64,000 bases of DNA from NCBI GenBank assembly GCA_013298595.1, contig JAAFIG010000011.1, forward strand, positions 1-64,000, given 5' to 3'. A program made the translations under genes and the position numbers. The notes beneath the pieces were generated by a model. The model saw only the letters and a list, made by a program, of their open reading frames with translations, was not told where the DNA came from and did no database searches. This document shows positions 36,294 through 45,335 of the stretch, piece by piece; position 1 is the first letter of the stretch, and each line of letters begins with the position of its first letter. This DNA is from Deinococcales bacterium (lineage in GTDB: Bacteria > Deinococcota > Deinococci > Deinococcales > JAAFIG01).

Positions 36294-37208
36294 TTATGGT
36301 AACACAAGTTGTTCTTGTGACTCGAGCCAAATGTTGATTTCGCCGCGTAGGGTTTGGTTTGGCTCGAGGATTTGATGTCCAATGTTAGGGATGCCTGCAT
36401 GGGCTAAGTTAAAAGCATTGGTGGCATGAGTCACTGGCTCGAGGGCGATGCTCTGGTCGGGTGCGCCTGTAAAAACCACAAGGTGCGAGAATACTTGGCT
36501 GGCAGTCATGTGCATGGTGCAGTCTTGCCATGCCATTTCGAGCTTGCCGTCCCAGTCATTAAAAACATGGTCTATTTGTTTATCCTCGAGTTGTTTGGCT
36601 TGTTGGAATTGTAAATGGGTTGGTATGGGTTCAGCAGCTTTGTTGGGGATATTTGTTTCATCAGTTACGTAAACACCCGTGGCGTTGAATCGTAATGTTG
36701 GTGTTGTACCTCGGCGCAAAAAATACGGGTGAATACCAAAACCTGCTGGCATGGCTTGATGGCTAATGTTGGTTAATTCGAGGGTGGTGCGGTACGTTTG
36801 TTGCTCGAGGGTATGTGTGACTTTCATGGTGAAAGCAAAGGGGAAATTGATATCGGAGTACCAATCTGAATCAAAAATGCAGATTAAACTCGAGGAGGTG
36901 CGCTCGATTTGCCATTCACGGTCTTGAACATCGCCATGACGAGCTGTTTGTTCTTTGGGGATATTGATTCTTAGGGTATACATTTGGTTGTTAAACCAGA
37001 ATTCACCATTTGGGATGCGGTTGCTCCATGGGGCTAAGGTGTAACTCGAGCATTTGGCACTGCTAGCACCAGCCAGAATCTCTTCAGGTGTTGGGCGCAT
37101 AATGTCTTGCCAAACACCAGCAATTTTAGCTTGTAAAGCCATGGGACTGGCACCAAGACGCGGTAAGAGCTGTAAACGCCAATGTTCATTCTCGAGGGTT
37201 GCAATCAT
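36294..37208 (-). CDS. Aldose 1-epimerase family protein
   Basis: A 304-aa galactose-mutarotase-like beta-sandwich enzyme that interconverts alpha and beta anomers of sugars. Marks: LAPWSNRIPNGEFWF (the NRI region), PAGFGIHPYFLRR (conserved GxHPYF with catalytic His), and the EPVTHATNAFNLA segment. Start ATG 37208, 14 bases after msrA. Cytosolic. It could also act on hexose-6-phosphate; the substrate cannot be read from the sequence. Confidence 0.88.
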   Translation of the reverse strand: MIATLENEHWRLQLLPRLGASPMALQAKIAGVWQDIMRPTPEEILAGASSAKCSSYTLAPWSNRIPNGEFWFNNQMYTLRINIPKEQTARHGDVQDREWQIERTSSSLICIFDSDWYSDINFPFAFTMKVTHTLEQQTYRTTLELTNISHQAMPAGFGIHPYFLRRGTTPTLRFNATGVYVTDETNIPNKAAEPIPTHLQFQQAKQLEDKQIDHVFNDWDGKLEMAWQDCTMHMTASQVFSHLVVFTGAPDQSIALEPVTHATNAFNLAHAGIPNIGHQILEPNQTLRGEINIWLESQEQLVLP

Positions 37209-37222
37209 GACCAGCAGTTTAA

Positions 37223-37750
37223 CTATTTTCGTAGCATCTGCGTGAAGTGCTTACGGGCTTTAGCCACTTTTGGAGCAACCACACCAATGCAATAACCCTG
37301 ATTTGGATTTCGAGCATAGTAATTTTGGTGATACGATTCGGCACTAAAAAATTGCTCGAGTGGTTTTACTTGGGTGACAATTGGTTGGTCGTAAATACTC
37401 GAGAATTCAGTAATCACTGTTTTTGTGGTCTCGAGTTGTTCGGGTGTGTGATACAGCACAATACTGCGGTAACTCTCGCCAATGTCGTTGCCTTGGCGGT
37501 TCAGGGTGGTTGGGTCGTGAATGGTAAAAAACACATTGAGAATGTCTCGAAAACTGATTTGTGTGGTATCAAATGCTATTTGCACCACTTCGGCATGACC
37601 TGTGGTTTCGCTGCACACAGCTTGGTAGGTTGGGTTGCTGGTATGCCCGCCTGCATAGCCACTGACCACTTTTTCAATGCCTCGTAACTCAAGAAAAACT
37701 GCTTCTAAGCACCAGAAGCATCCACCGCCAAGCGTTGCTGTTTCAATCAT
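37223..37750 (-). CDS. msrA: Peptide methionine-S-sulfoxide reductase
   Basis: Repairs oxidised methionine (S epimer) in proteins. The catalytic cysteine is in GGGCFWCLEAVF at the N-terminus; VSGYAGG, GHAEVVQIAFD and SYHQNYYARNPNQGYC complete the family pattern. The last one carries a possible resolving cysteine. Length 175 aa. I start at MIETATLGGGC (37750); an ATG four codons earlier is also possible. It heads a probable operon with the epimerase and the 127-aa gene. Confidence 0.95.
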   Translation of the reverse strand: MIETATLGGGCFWCLEAVFLELRGIEKVVSGYAGGHTSNPTYQAVCSETTGHAEVVQIAFDTTQISFRDILNVFFTIHDPTTLNRQGNDIGESYRSIVLYHTPEQLETTKTVITEFSSIYDQPIVTQVKPLEQFFSAESYHQNYYARNPNQGYCIGVVAPKVAKARKHFTQMLRK

Positions 37751-37776
37751 GTTTGGCAGCATACTGCTCAGGTGAA

Positions 37777-38925
37777 CTAACCGTCTACCAGTTCGACTTC
37801 ATCATCGATGTAGTCTGGAACTTCTTGGGGTAAGGTAAAAAAGAAACTGCTGCCTTCGCCACGTTTACTTTTAACCCAAATTGCACCACCGTGCTGTTCA
37901 ACTGCTAATTTGCAAAAAGCCAAACCCATACCTGTGTCATAACGAGTTGAATTGGTTAAACGCGAACCTTCAAAATCTCGGAAGATACGTTCTAAATCTT
38001 CTTGTGGAATACCTTCACCATCATCGTGAACGGCAACTTCAATCATTTCACCAACAGCTCGAGCTGTCAGTTGAATTTTGCCTTGGCTTTGTGTGTGCTT
38101 GGTAGCATTAGAAACCAAATTGGTTAAAACACGGCGCAGAATGTCTTCATCGGCAGAAAATAATGGCAAGCTTTCTGGGACTCGAGCACGCAATTTTCTA
38201 TCTTGGGTACTAAAACCAACATCCATGACTGCACCTTCGATGATGTTTTGCAAATCCTTAGCATTCATGGCTCGAGGCTCGAGTTTGAGTTTGCCATCTC
38301 GCATTTTTCGCACCTCGAGAATATTGCTGGCAAGGTGTAATAAACGCTGGGATTCTTCAAATGCCATTTCGATCAGATCGCTTTGTTGGCGCGGCATTAA
38401 ACGCGCTGCATCGGGACGAATAAAATCTACTGCACCCATAATAGCAGTGATCGGATTTTTTAAATCATGTACCAGCATATGGGTTAAACGATCTCGCAAT
38501 TTTTCTTCCTCGAGTAAATGTGTGTATTTTTGCTCGGCAATATCTATACGTTGCAACAAAGCTTGCTGGGTTTGTTTGGCTCGTAAACCAAGCTCGAGAC
38601 GTAATTTGAAACGCTCTGGGTTGAAAGGTTCGGCTTCGATTTCGCTGACACCTGCTTCGTAAAACGCAGTGTGCATCTCGAGTGGCGCAATTGCCAATAA
38701 CCATGTTTGCCGTAAATCGGCACGGCGCGATAATAAACCAGCAACTTCGGCAGCACCGAGACTGCCACGCAAATTGGCATGAACAATCACAATGGTGGGT
38801 TCAAATAAATGAGCTTCAAGTAAAACTTGATCGGCAGTATCAATATGCCTGATGTCAAAGTCTGCCAACACACTTTGTAGTGCGATGGTCAGTTGAACAT
38901 CACTTGAAGCGATAACTGCTTTCAT
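37777..38925 (-). CDS. Histidine kinase with degenerate receiver
   Basis: A 382-aa soluble sensor kinase. Residues 1-115 have a receiver fold, but the phosphoacceptor aspartate is replaced by His49 (VIVHANLRG) and the conserved lysine by glutamate (EAEPF), so it is a pseudo-receiver. The HisKA domain contains His153 in HMLVHDLKNPITA. The ATPase domain has N-box NLVSNATKHT, G1 DDGEGIP and GMGLAFCKLA. There is no membrane segment, so it senses an internal signal or a partner protein. No response regulator gene is adjacent. TAAGAT lies 6 bases before the ATG (leaderless). Confidence 0.93.
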   Translation of the reverse strand: MKAVIASSDVQLTIALQSVLADFDIRHIDTADQVLLEAHLFEPTIVIVHANLRGSLGAAEVAGLLSRRADLRQTWLLAIAPLEMHTAFYEAGVSEIEAEPFNPERFKLRLELGLRAKQTQQALLQRIDIAEQKYTHLLEEEKLRDRLTHMLVHDLKNPITAIMGAVDFIRPDAARLMPRQQSDLIEMAFEESQRLLHLASNILEVRKMRDGKLKLEPRAMNAKDLQNIIEGAVMDVGFSTQDRKLRARVPESLPLFSADEDILRRVLTNLVSNATKHTQSQGKIQLTARAVGEMIEVAVHDDGEGIPQEDLERIFRDFEGSRLTNSTRYDTGMGLAFCKLAVEQHGGAIWVKSKRGEGSSFFFTLPQEVPDYIDDEVELVDG

Positions 38926-38958
38926 GTGTGTATCTTAACGCAAATTGATTGCAAACGC

Positions 38959-39447
38959 TTACGGTTTTGACCAGTTACCTGTAATTTGTCGCATTGCTTC
39001 AAAAGCTGCGATACCAACACTGACCGATAAATTTAAACTATGAAAACGATGATCTTCGCGCGGTGAATGCTCTGCTCCTGGCATGGGAATTCGTAAACAC
39101 GAGTACTTCTCGAGAATACTTTGTGGTACACCATCTGATTCTCTGCCAAAAACAAGGTAATCGTTTGTCTGATAGGTTATTTGCGTATAAATCTCAGAAG
39201 CCCAACCTGATAAGACAAAAACTCGAGCATCTGCGGCTAAACTTTCTTCAAATGCTTCCCAAGAAGCGTGTTCAACCAATACGGCATCCTCGAGATAATC
39301 CATGCTGGCTCGTTTCATGCGCCGATCTAGTAATTGAAAACCAAACGGACGCACCAAATGCAACCGAGCCTCGAGCATCGCACACGTTCGTGCAATGGCT
39401 CCAGTGTTCTGCGGAATTTCGGGTTGGTAAAGAACAATGTTTAACAT
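38959..39447 (-). CDS. trmL: tRNA (cytidine/uridine-34-2'-O)-methyltransferase
   Basis: SPOUT-family methyltransferase of 162 aa that modifies the wobble base of tRNA-Leu. The start MLNIVLYQPEIPQNTGAIAR, the YLVFGRESDGVP strand and the knot motif MPGAEHSPREDHRFHSLNLSVSVGIAAFE are diagnostic. The catalytic knot lies in the C-terminal third. It stands between the kinase and the M42 peptidase genes, each with a separate promoter-like box. Confidence 0.95.
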   Translation of the reverse strand: MLNIVLYQPEIPQNTGAIARTCAMLEARLHLVRPFGFQLLDRRMKRASMDYLEDAVLVEHASWEAFEESLAADARVFVLSGWASEIYTQITYQTNDYLVFGRESDGVPQSILEKYSCLRIPMPGAEHSPREDHRFHSLNLSVSVGIAAFEAMRQITGNWSKP

Positions 39448-39523
39448 CGTTGTGCAGGATAGCAGAGGTTACGGCAAGCACAAAGGACAAAGCAGGTGCT
39501 TTACTGCTGATACAGGAGGTGCT

Positions 39524-40576
39524 TTACTGGTTTTTAAGGTACTCGAGTAACAACTTGGCAGTATCGAGTAACGCACTGACATGGGTTCGTTCATAGGAAT
39601 GGCTGGCATCCACCCCAGGTCCAATCAGGGCACAACGCGCATCTAAACCCGCATTCCAAGCGGCTGTAGCATCTGAGCTGTAAAATGGGTAGATATCGAT
39701 ACGTAAATCAATACCAGCCTGAATAGCTGCTTGGCGCAACATTTGGCTTAACTGATGATCGTATGGTCCACCACTGTCTTTAACACACAGTGTGCAATGC
39801 GTTTCGAGACTGGTTTGCCCTTCACCAACCGCTGCCATATCCACTGCCACCACTTCGGCAACATCGGATGCCACCATACCCGCTGCGCCATGCCCAACTT
39901 CTTCATAATTGGATAATACAAAATCCACTCGAGTGGGCAATTTTTTAGCTTGCGTCAATAATTCCTTGGTCACAGCCAGTAAAATCACCACACCTGCTTT
40001 GTTATCTAAAAAACGCGATTTGATATACCCATTATCAAAAACTTCGGTGCGTGGTTGCCAAGAAACAAAATCACCCACACCAACACCAATAGCTCGAGCC
40101 TCTAAACTGGTGTTAATCGCACGATTGTTGTGCATTGCATCAAGCCGAATCTCGAGGGTTTCGGCACTGCGTTTATTCTCGCTCAGTGCCACACCCCAGA
40201 CATGAGTGGATTGACGTACATTGACCACTGTTCCTGAAATACATTGCCCCGATTGAGTATGCACCAAACAGTATTCACCTTCGACAGTACCCCAGTCGTA
40301 ACCACCAAGCATAGAAAGTTTTAAGCGCCCGTTGTACTTAATTTCTTTGACCATCGCACCAAGGGTATCAATATGCGCCAGAATGGCTCGAGCTGGTTTC
40401 TTACCAGCACCAACACTCCAACGCAACGCGCCTTTAGCACTGAATTCTGCTTTCACACCCATTGCCAGCAATTCATCTGCACACCATTGCAAAGCTTGGG
40501 TGGTCAAACCAGTCGGAGAAGGAATAGCTAGAATCGCTCGTAACGACTCGAGCATCGCGGTTGATTGTAATGCCAT
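39524..40576 (-). CDS. M42-family aminopeptidase
   Basis: A 350-aa co-catalytic metallopeptidase. Ligands are visible: AHIDTLG (His, near Asp), SRFLDNKAG (bridging Asp), NYEEVGHG (catalytic Glu plus Glu), VDMAAVG (Asp) and YERTHVSAL (His). The IPSPTGLTTQ start resembles the subgroup found with osmoprotectant NAGGN synthesis genes, which are not visible here. Leaderless: TAGAAT lies 7 bases before the ATG. It removes N-terminal amino acids from peptides, in the cytosol. Confidence 0.9.
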   Translation of the reverse strand: MALQSTAMLESLRAILAIPSPTGLTTQALQWCADELLAMGVKAEFSAKGALRWSVGAGKKPARAILAHIDTLGAMVKEIKYNGRLKLSMLGGYDWGTVEGEYCLVHTQSGQCISGTVVNVRQSTHVWGVALSENKRSAETLEIRLDAMHNNRAINTSLEARAIGVGVGDFVSWQPRTEVFDNGYIKSRFLDNKAGVVILLAVTKELLTQAKKLPTRVDFVLSNYEEVGHGAAGMVASDVAEVVAVDMAAVGEGQTSLETHCTLCVKDSGGPYDHQLSQMLRQAAIQAGIDLRIDIYPFYSSDATAAWNAGLDARCALIGPGVDASHSYERTHVSALLDTAKLLLEYLKNQ

Positions 40577-40602
40577 GCCAAGTATTCTACGCGATAACTG
40601 AA

Positions 40603-42000
40603 TTATTTGAGGCTAGGCGCTTTGCGATGCTTGGTGGCTTGCTCAAAAGCAAAAGCAATCTCGAGTAAAGTTTTTTCAGAAAACGCCTTACCCAGAAAAG
40701 AAATACCCACAGGATGCCCAGCTTCGGTAAATCCCGCTGGCACAATAACCGTTGGATACCCAGCTTTAGCTCCAGGTTTAGCACCCCAATACATTGGAAA
40801 AACCAGCGCGTCTACGTTATGTTGTTCAAAAGCAGCATCTAAACCACCTTTAGCATATTTTAAATCTGCCGCTCGAGCCATTGCATACTCGAGTCCGTTA
40901 GTACCAACTGCTCCTGCTGCCGCATTTAATAAGACTTGTCCGAATTTTAATAACTGTTCTGGGTTGGCATCGTTGGTTTTGATTAATGTATTTAAGTTTT
41001 TTAATTTAGTGGTGCGTAAAAATTTATTTAAATCGCGTCGAAATTCTTGCACCAGCACTGCATACCCTTGATCGGCAATGGTTTTGGCTTCGGGTAAATT
41101 CGCTTCGACAAGTGTTGCACCCAATTTTTTAAGCACCTCGAGTGCCGCTTCTAGCACAGGTTTTTCGGCAGCACTGGGGAAATCCCAGAAGACTTCTTTG
41201 GGAATACCAAGCCGTAGCCCTTGTAAATCTAAACGCTCGAGTTGACTGTACGCCACTTTTTTTGGTGCAGTTAACGTAATCGGATCCGATTTATCATGCC
41301 CAGCTAAAACCTCGAGTAGCAACGCCGCATCCATGACAGTTCTTGCCATCGGACCAGCCGTATCTTGGGTGCTGCTAATCGGCACAATCCGATTCCTCGA
41401 GATTAAACCCACTGTAGGTTTAATTCCTACCAAGTTATTTTGATTACTTGGGCTAAGAATTGAACCACTGGTTTCCGTGCCAACAGCCACCATTGCAAAA
41501 TTAGCAGCAATTGCCACGCCACTACCACTTGAAGAACCACCCGTAGTGATGTTCGCATCGTATGGATTGATGGTTTGCCCACCACGACTCGAGTATCCAT
41601 TGGTCATCCCCGTGGTCATAAAATTTGCCCATTCGGTCATATTGGTTTTACCCAAAATCACTGCACCAGCTTGTTTTAATAACTTGACCAATGTGGCATC
41701 ATCCGTTGCAACATGTCCCTCGAGTGCCAAAGAACCCGCTGTGGTCTGCATTTGTGCCGTGCTGATATTATCTTTAAGCAATACAGGAATGCCATGCAAT
41801 GCACCTCGGACATGCCCTGCTTGCCGCTCGAGATCCAATGCCTTAGCTATGTTTAACGCCTCAGGGTTTACTTCGATCACACTGTGCAATTCGCTATCAA
41901 ACCGCTTAATGCGCTTGAGATAAAACCCTGTTAAAACTTCGCTAGACAGCGAACCTGTTTGCATTTGTTGTTGCGCCTCGAGAATGCTTAATTCTTCCAT
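40603..42000 (-). CDS. Amidase signature family hydrolase
   Basis: A 465-aa amidase with the Ser-cisSer-Lys triad: Lys in VLLKDNIST, cis-Ser in TGGSSSGSGVAIA, and the nucleophile in GTETSGSILSPS. It resembles secreted or cytosolic plant-type amidases (ATD1-like) more than GatA; no gatB or gatC is near, and it lacks a signal peptide. The substrate is unknown. It ends 26 bases before the M42 gene. Confidence 0.92.
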   Translation of the reverse strand: MEELSILEAQQQMQTGSLSSEVLTGFYLKRIKRFDSELHSVIEVNPEALNIAKALDLERQAGHVRGALHGIPVLLKDNISTAQMQTTAGSLALEGHVATDDATLVKLLKQAGAVILGKTNMTEWANFMTTGMTNGYSSRGGQTINPYDANITTGGSSSGSGVAIAANFAMVAVGTETSGSILSPSNQNNLVGIKPTVGLISRNRIVPISSTQDTAGPMARTVMDAALLLEVLAGHDKSDPITLTAPKKVAYSQLERLDLQGLRLGIPKEVFWDFPSAAEKPVLEAALEVLKKLGATLVEANLPEAKTIADQGYAVLVQEFRRDLNKFLRTTKLKNLNTLIKTNDANPEQLLKFGQVLLNAAAGAVGTNGLEYAMARAADLKYAKGGLDAAFEQHNVDALVFPMYWGAKPGAKAGYPTVIVPAGFTEAGHPVGISFLGKAFSEKTLLEIAFAFEQATKHRKAPSLK

Positions 42001-42016
42001 GCTTTACGTTACAATA

Positions 42017-43558
42017 CTATTTAAGGTCAAACAAACCAGCAGGAATCTCGAAATTCATGACCACTTTTAATAATTTCTCTATTAAACCCGAGTCAAATTG
42101 CCCAACCGAAGCCGTAACATTCCAAGCTCCCAATGGTGCCAGAATCCCACCAGCATCGGCGAGTTTTTCGGGGATGATGGTCAGTAATTGCACAGCCGAT
42201 AATGGTGATGGCAACACCACCCCAGCGTACTTACCATTACGAATAACAAAACGCGTATACAAACCTTGACGAGCCACAATCAGCATTTGCGAACCATCAG
42301 CCATATTCTCGAGTGTGGCATTCTCCCAACCTAAGCCACCAAAACGTAGCGCCCAGAAATCGGTGTACAAGGCAGCATCTAACTCCTTGGTTTCGACAGA
42401 GACAAATTGCAAACCGTTGCCACCAGCCTCGAGACGATACGTGCCTTTGGCTTTGCCATTCCCAGCCAGGATTTGCCATTCTTTAGCCATAATAACTTGC
42501 TGAGCACCTGTGCCCTGCAAGAATTCGCGGTATAAACGCATTCCTGCAAAATCAAGAATAGTAATGGTTTGCCGCACCACGCCACCTGTGTTACTTTCGC
42601 TGCGATACGCCACGTTTTTTAAACCAGCCCAAGCGTTGGCAGTACCACTGTTGCGCTTAGCATTCTCGAGTACCGCCGTCGCATCAGTTGGTAAAGTCAC
42701 ACCACTGGCTGTTAGCGTTCCAGCCCACTGTGCAGCACAAGTCGAAGTGCCACTCGCGGGCTGATATACCCCACCCACAAAACGATTACCTCGAGCCATT
42801 GCAGCTGTAAACTCACAAGCAAAACCACGATTACCAGTCAATCCATACACTTGCAAAGCACCATTATTGAGTTTGATAAAACCTTGAATTTCATCAGGCG
42901 ACAAACCAAACGCCGAAACACGTTGCACCTTATCGACACGGGCTTCAAACCAACCTGCACTCGAGCCAAGTGAACTTGGCACACTCGAGGCAGCTTTGAG
43001 AATCTTAAATGTAAAAATATCCGAATTGCTAATGCTTACCCGCCACATCTGCCCAAGCTCGAGTTTTTGTGGCAATGCTTGAGCAGCGGGTACAGGTATT
43101 GGCGTATCGGTTTGCACGGTTGTTGGCGCTGTAACTGTTGAACTCGAGCCAGCCACAATTTGCGTAGCACTACAACCCTTGTTTAAATCCTCGGGTTGAC
43201 TACTGGCACTTTTTTGCAACGCTGCGCCTAAACCCTTGGCTGTGTTGCCCTGAATTGGTGGGTTACTCTCAAAAACACAGTAATACTGCCCTTCTTTACC
43301 AAGCCACGTTAGCAAATACCGATTGCCATTGATTGTTCCAAGGGCTTTACCCACAAAACCAGCCATGTCCGAAGTACCTGCAATCGCATTCGGCGTAGCA
43401 TTAGAATTCTCGGTAAAGCGCAAAGTCGCAGCTGCAAGCCCATCAATATCCACCCGCCAAGTCTCACCAATTCTGGGTGGAAAGGACGTTTTTTGTGCCA
43501 ATGCAGACGAAAAAAATACGAAGCTCGAGACAAGTAACAACCAGTAAAATTTCTTCAT
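42017..43558 (-). CDS. Secreted protein with two tandem Cys-pair domains
   Basis: A 513-aa exported protein (signal peptide LLLVSSFVFFSSALA). I recognise no family, but two similar units can be aligned: RIGETWRVDI...QYYCVFES...GCSA (about 28-135) and ELGQMWRVSI...GFACEFTA...YQPASG...CAA (about 165-290). Each has one GxxW opening and two cysteines. The same unit makes up the first half of the 51280 protein. The C-terminal 200 residues are beta-rich. TAAAAT 6 bases before the ATG suggests a leaderless transcript. Confidence 0.7.
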   Translation of the reverse strand: MKKFYWLLLVSSFVFFSSALAQKTSFPPRIGETWRVDIDGLAAATLRFTENSNATPNAIAGTSDMAGFVGKALGTINGNRYLLTWLGKEGQYYCVFESNPPIQGNTAKGLGAALQKSASSQPEDLNKGCSATQIVAGSSSTVTAPTTVQTDTPIPVPAAQALPQKLELGQMWRVSISNSDIFTFKILKAASSVPSSLGSSAGWFEARVDKVQRVSAFGLSPDEIQGFIKLNNGALQVYGLTGNRGFACEFTAAMARGNRFVGGVYQPASGTSTCAAQWAGTLTASGVTLPTDATAVLENAKRNSGTANAWAGLKNVAYRSESNTGGVVRQTITILDFAGMRLYREFLQGTGAQQVIMAKEWQILAGNGKAKGTYRLEAGGNGLQFVSVETKELDAALYTDFWALRFGGLGWENATLENMADGSQMLIVARQGLYTRFVIRNGKYAGVVLPSPLSAVQLLTIIPEKLADAGGILAPLGAWNVTASVGQFDSGLIEKLLKVVMNFEIPAGLFDLK

Positions 43559-43671
43559 ACCAGTATTTTATACAGTAATCATCACAGCAGCGTGACATTA
43601 CCTCATCCTTTGGTACGTGGTGCATTAGCCACCAATAGGCAAAACTAAGTAAACCTAACGGAGGTTTGCAA

Positions 43672-44565
43672 ATGCAGGGCACAGAAAACGCTATTCAACT
43701 CGAGCAACTCGAGAAAAATTTTGGTCAAGTCAAAGCAGTTAAAAACATCAACTTGAGTGTACAACGCGGACAAGTTTATGGTTTCCTTGGTCCGAATGGT
43801 GCAGGTAAAACCACCACCATTCGTATGATGCTGGGCTTAATTTACCCAAGCCACGGTTCAATTCGGGTGTTTAACGAACCTCTCTCGAGTCAAACCCTGA
43901 AACGCATTGGTTCGCTGGTCGAAACACCCAGTGCTTACGCGCATTTAACAGGGCGTGAAAATCTCGAGGTGGCTCGGGTATTACGTAACACCCCGAAACA
44001 TCGGGTGCAAACGGTGCTCGAGATTGTTGGGCTTGCTGATGCTGCTAACCGAGTGGTACGAAATTACAGCCTTGGTATGAAAGGCAGATTGAGTTTAGCC
44101 GCTGCATTGTTGCACGAACCAGAATTGCTGGTGCTTGACGAACCAACCAATGGCTTAGACCCACAAGGTATCCGAGAAATCCGCGATCTGATTCGCAGCT
44201 TTCCGACGCAAGGCATGACGGTTTTGGTCAGCAGTCATTTACTTGCCGAAATCGAACAAATCGCCACCCATGTCGGCATTATTCATGCAGGCAAAATGCG
44301 TTTTGAAGGTTCGCTCGAAGCACTTCAAAACCAGCATCAACCGAGTGTGATTATAGGTGTAAACAACCCTGAAAAAGCCATTAGTATTCTCGAGCAAAAC
44401 AACATCAAAGCCACCATCCACCCAGCAGGTATTGAAATGCTCGAGGTCAGTGCAGCGGCTCAGGCGAACCGCGCTTTAATATACGCAGGGCTGGATGTTC
44501 ACCAAGTACACACACAAAATTTTTCGCTCGAGGATTTATTTCTCGAGATGACCAAGGGGGCATAA
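43672..44565 (+). CDS. ABC transporter ATP-binding protein
   Basis: A 297-aa ATPase of the ABC-2 / bacitracin-export type. Walker A GPNGAGKTT, signature NYSLGMKGRLSLA (weak form of LSGGQ), Walker B LLVLDEPTNGLDPQ and the switch His in VSSHLLAE. The C-terminal 75 residues form the extension seen in BcrA-like subunits. The start is ATG 43672 with GGAGG seven bases before; TTG 43666 is unlikely. Forms an operon with the permease gene one base downstream. Confidence 0.95.
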   Translation: MQGTENAIQLEQLEKNFGQVKAVKNINLSVQRGQVYGFLGPNGAGKTTTIRMMLGLIYPSHGSIRVFNEPLSSQTLKRIGSLVETPSAYAHLTGRENLEVARVLRNTPKHRVQTVLEIVGLADAANRVVRNYSLGMKGRLSLAAALLHEPELLVLDEPTNGLDPQGIREIRDLIRSFPTQGMTVLVSSHLLAEIEQIATHVGIIHAGKMRFEGSLEALQNQHQPSVIIGVNNPEKAISILEQNNIKATIHPAGIEMLEVSAAAQANRALIYAGLDVHQVHTQNFSLEDLFLEMTKGA

Positions 44566-44566
44566 G

Positions 44567-45292
44567 ATGCTATGGGTCTACTACGCAGAAATACTGAAAT
44601 ACAAACGTACCAGCGCACTGTTTTTAGCCATCGGTATTCCATTTGCCATTAACTTATTATTTTTACTGGTTTTTGCCCTAAGCAAAGAATTACGTGAAAG
44701 CCCCGCAGATCAATTATGGACAAATTATCTGAGCGGTTTACACAGCAGTTGGTTACAACTATTCTTACCCATCGGCTTAGGAATCCTCGCAGCACTGGCA
44801 TTAGGACTCGAGCATCAAGATAACCAATGGAAACAACTCTTAACCCTTGGTGTGGCTCGAGTTCCTATTTTTTTAGCGAAATGGTTAGCGGTTCTCAGTT
44901 TAATTTTTCTGGGTGCGATTGCATTGGCTTTGAGCAGTTTACTGATAGGTGGGATTGTTACAGGTTTTCAAAAAATTCCTTGGTTAGATATTTTCAAAGC
45001 CCCACTACTCAGTTTTCTTGGTAGCCTCGGAATTGTCTCGATACAAGTTTGGTTAGCAACGCGGTTCAAGGCATTCGGAGTCAGCATTGGCGTGGCATTA
45101 TTTGGAGCGATTCTGGGTGGTATTGCCATACAAAGTGCAACGTATTGGAAGTTTGTGCCGTGGGCGTACCCTGCTGGGGCATTTGGATTAGCAAACCCAA
45201 ACAACACCTTAGCGATTGGATTATCTCTTGCTGTGACACTGGTGGTGGTTGTGCTAGCAGCAAGAGATTTTCAGACTCGAGACATGCTGTAA
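44567..45292 (+). CDS. ABC-2 type permease
   Basis: A 241-aa membrane permease with six segments, starting MLWVYYAEILKYKRTSALFLAIGIPF, typical of LanE/G-like or BcrB-like subunits of peptide or antibiotic exporters. It would form a transporter with the preceding ATPase. Only one permease gene is present, so it presumably homodimerises. The substrate cannot be inferred; immunity to a bacteriocin is one option. Confidence 0.88.
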   Translation: MLWVYYAEILKYKRTSALFLAIGIPFAINLLFLLVFALSKELRESPADQLWTNYLSGLHSSWLQLFLPIGLGILAALALGLEHQDNQWKQLLTLGVARVPIFLAKWLAVLSLIFLGAIALALSSLLIGGIVTGFQKIPWLDIFKAPLLSFLGSLGIVSIQVWLATRFKAFGVSIGVALFGAILGGIAIQSATYWKFVPWAYPAGAFGLANPNNTLAIGLSLAVTLVVVVLAARDFQTRDML

Positions 45293-45321
45293 AAAAACGC
45301 CACTCGAGTTACTCGAGTGGC
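45292..45321 (-). terminator. Terminator built from two CTCGAG copies
   Basis: GCCACTCGAG (45299-45308), loop TTA, CTCGAGTGGC (45312-45321): a 10-bp stem. On the minus strand it is followed by GTTTTTTT, so it ends the 45336 gene; on the plus strand it follows the permease stop, with A-rich rather than T-rich sequence downstream. Confidence 0.75.
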
Positions 45322-45335
45322 AAAAACCCACAAAT

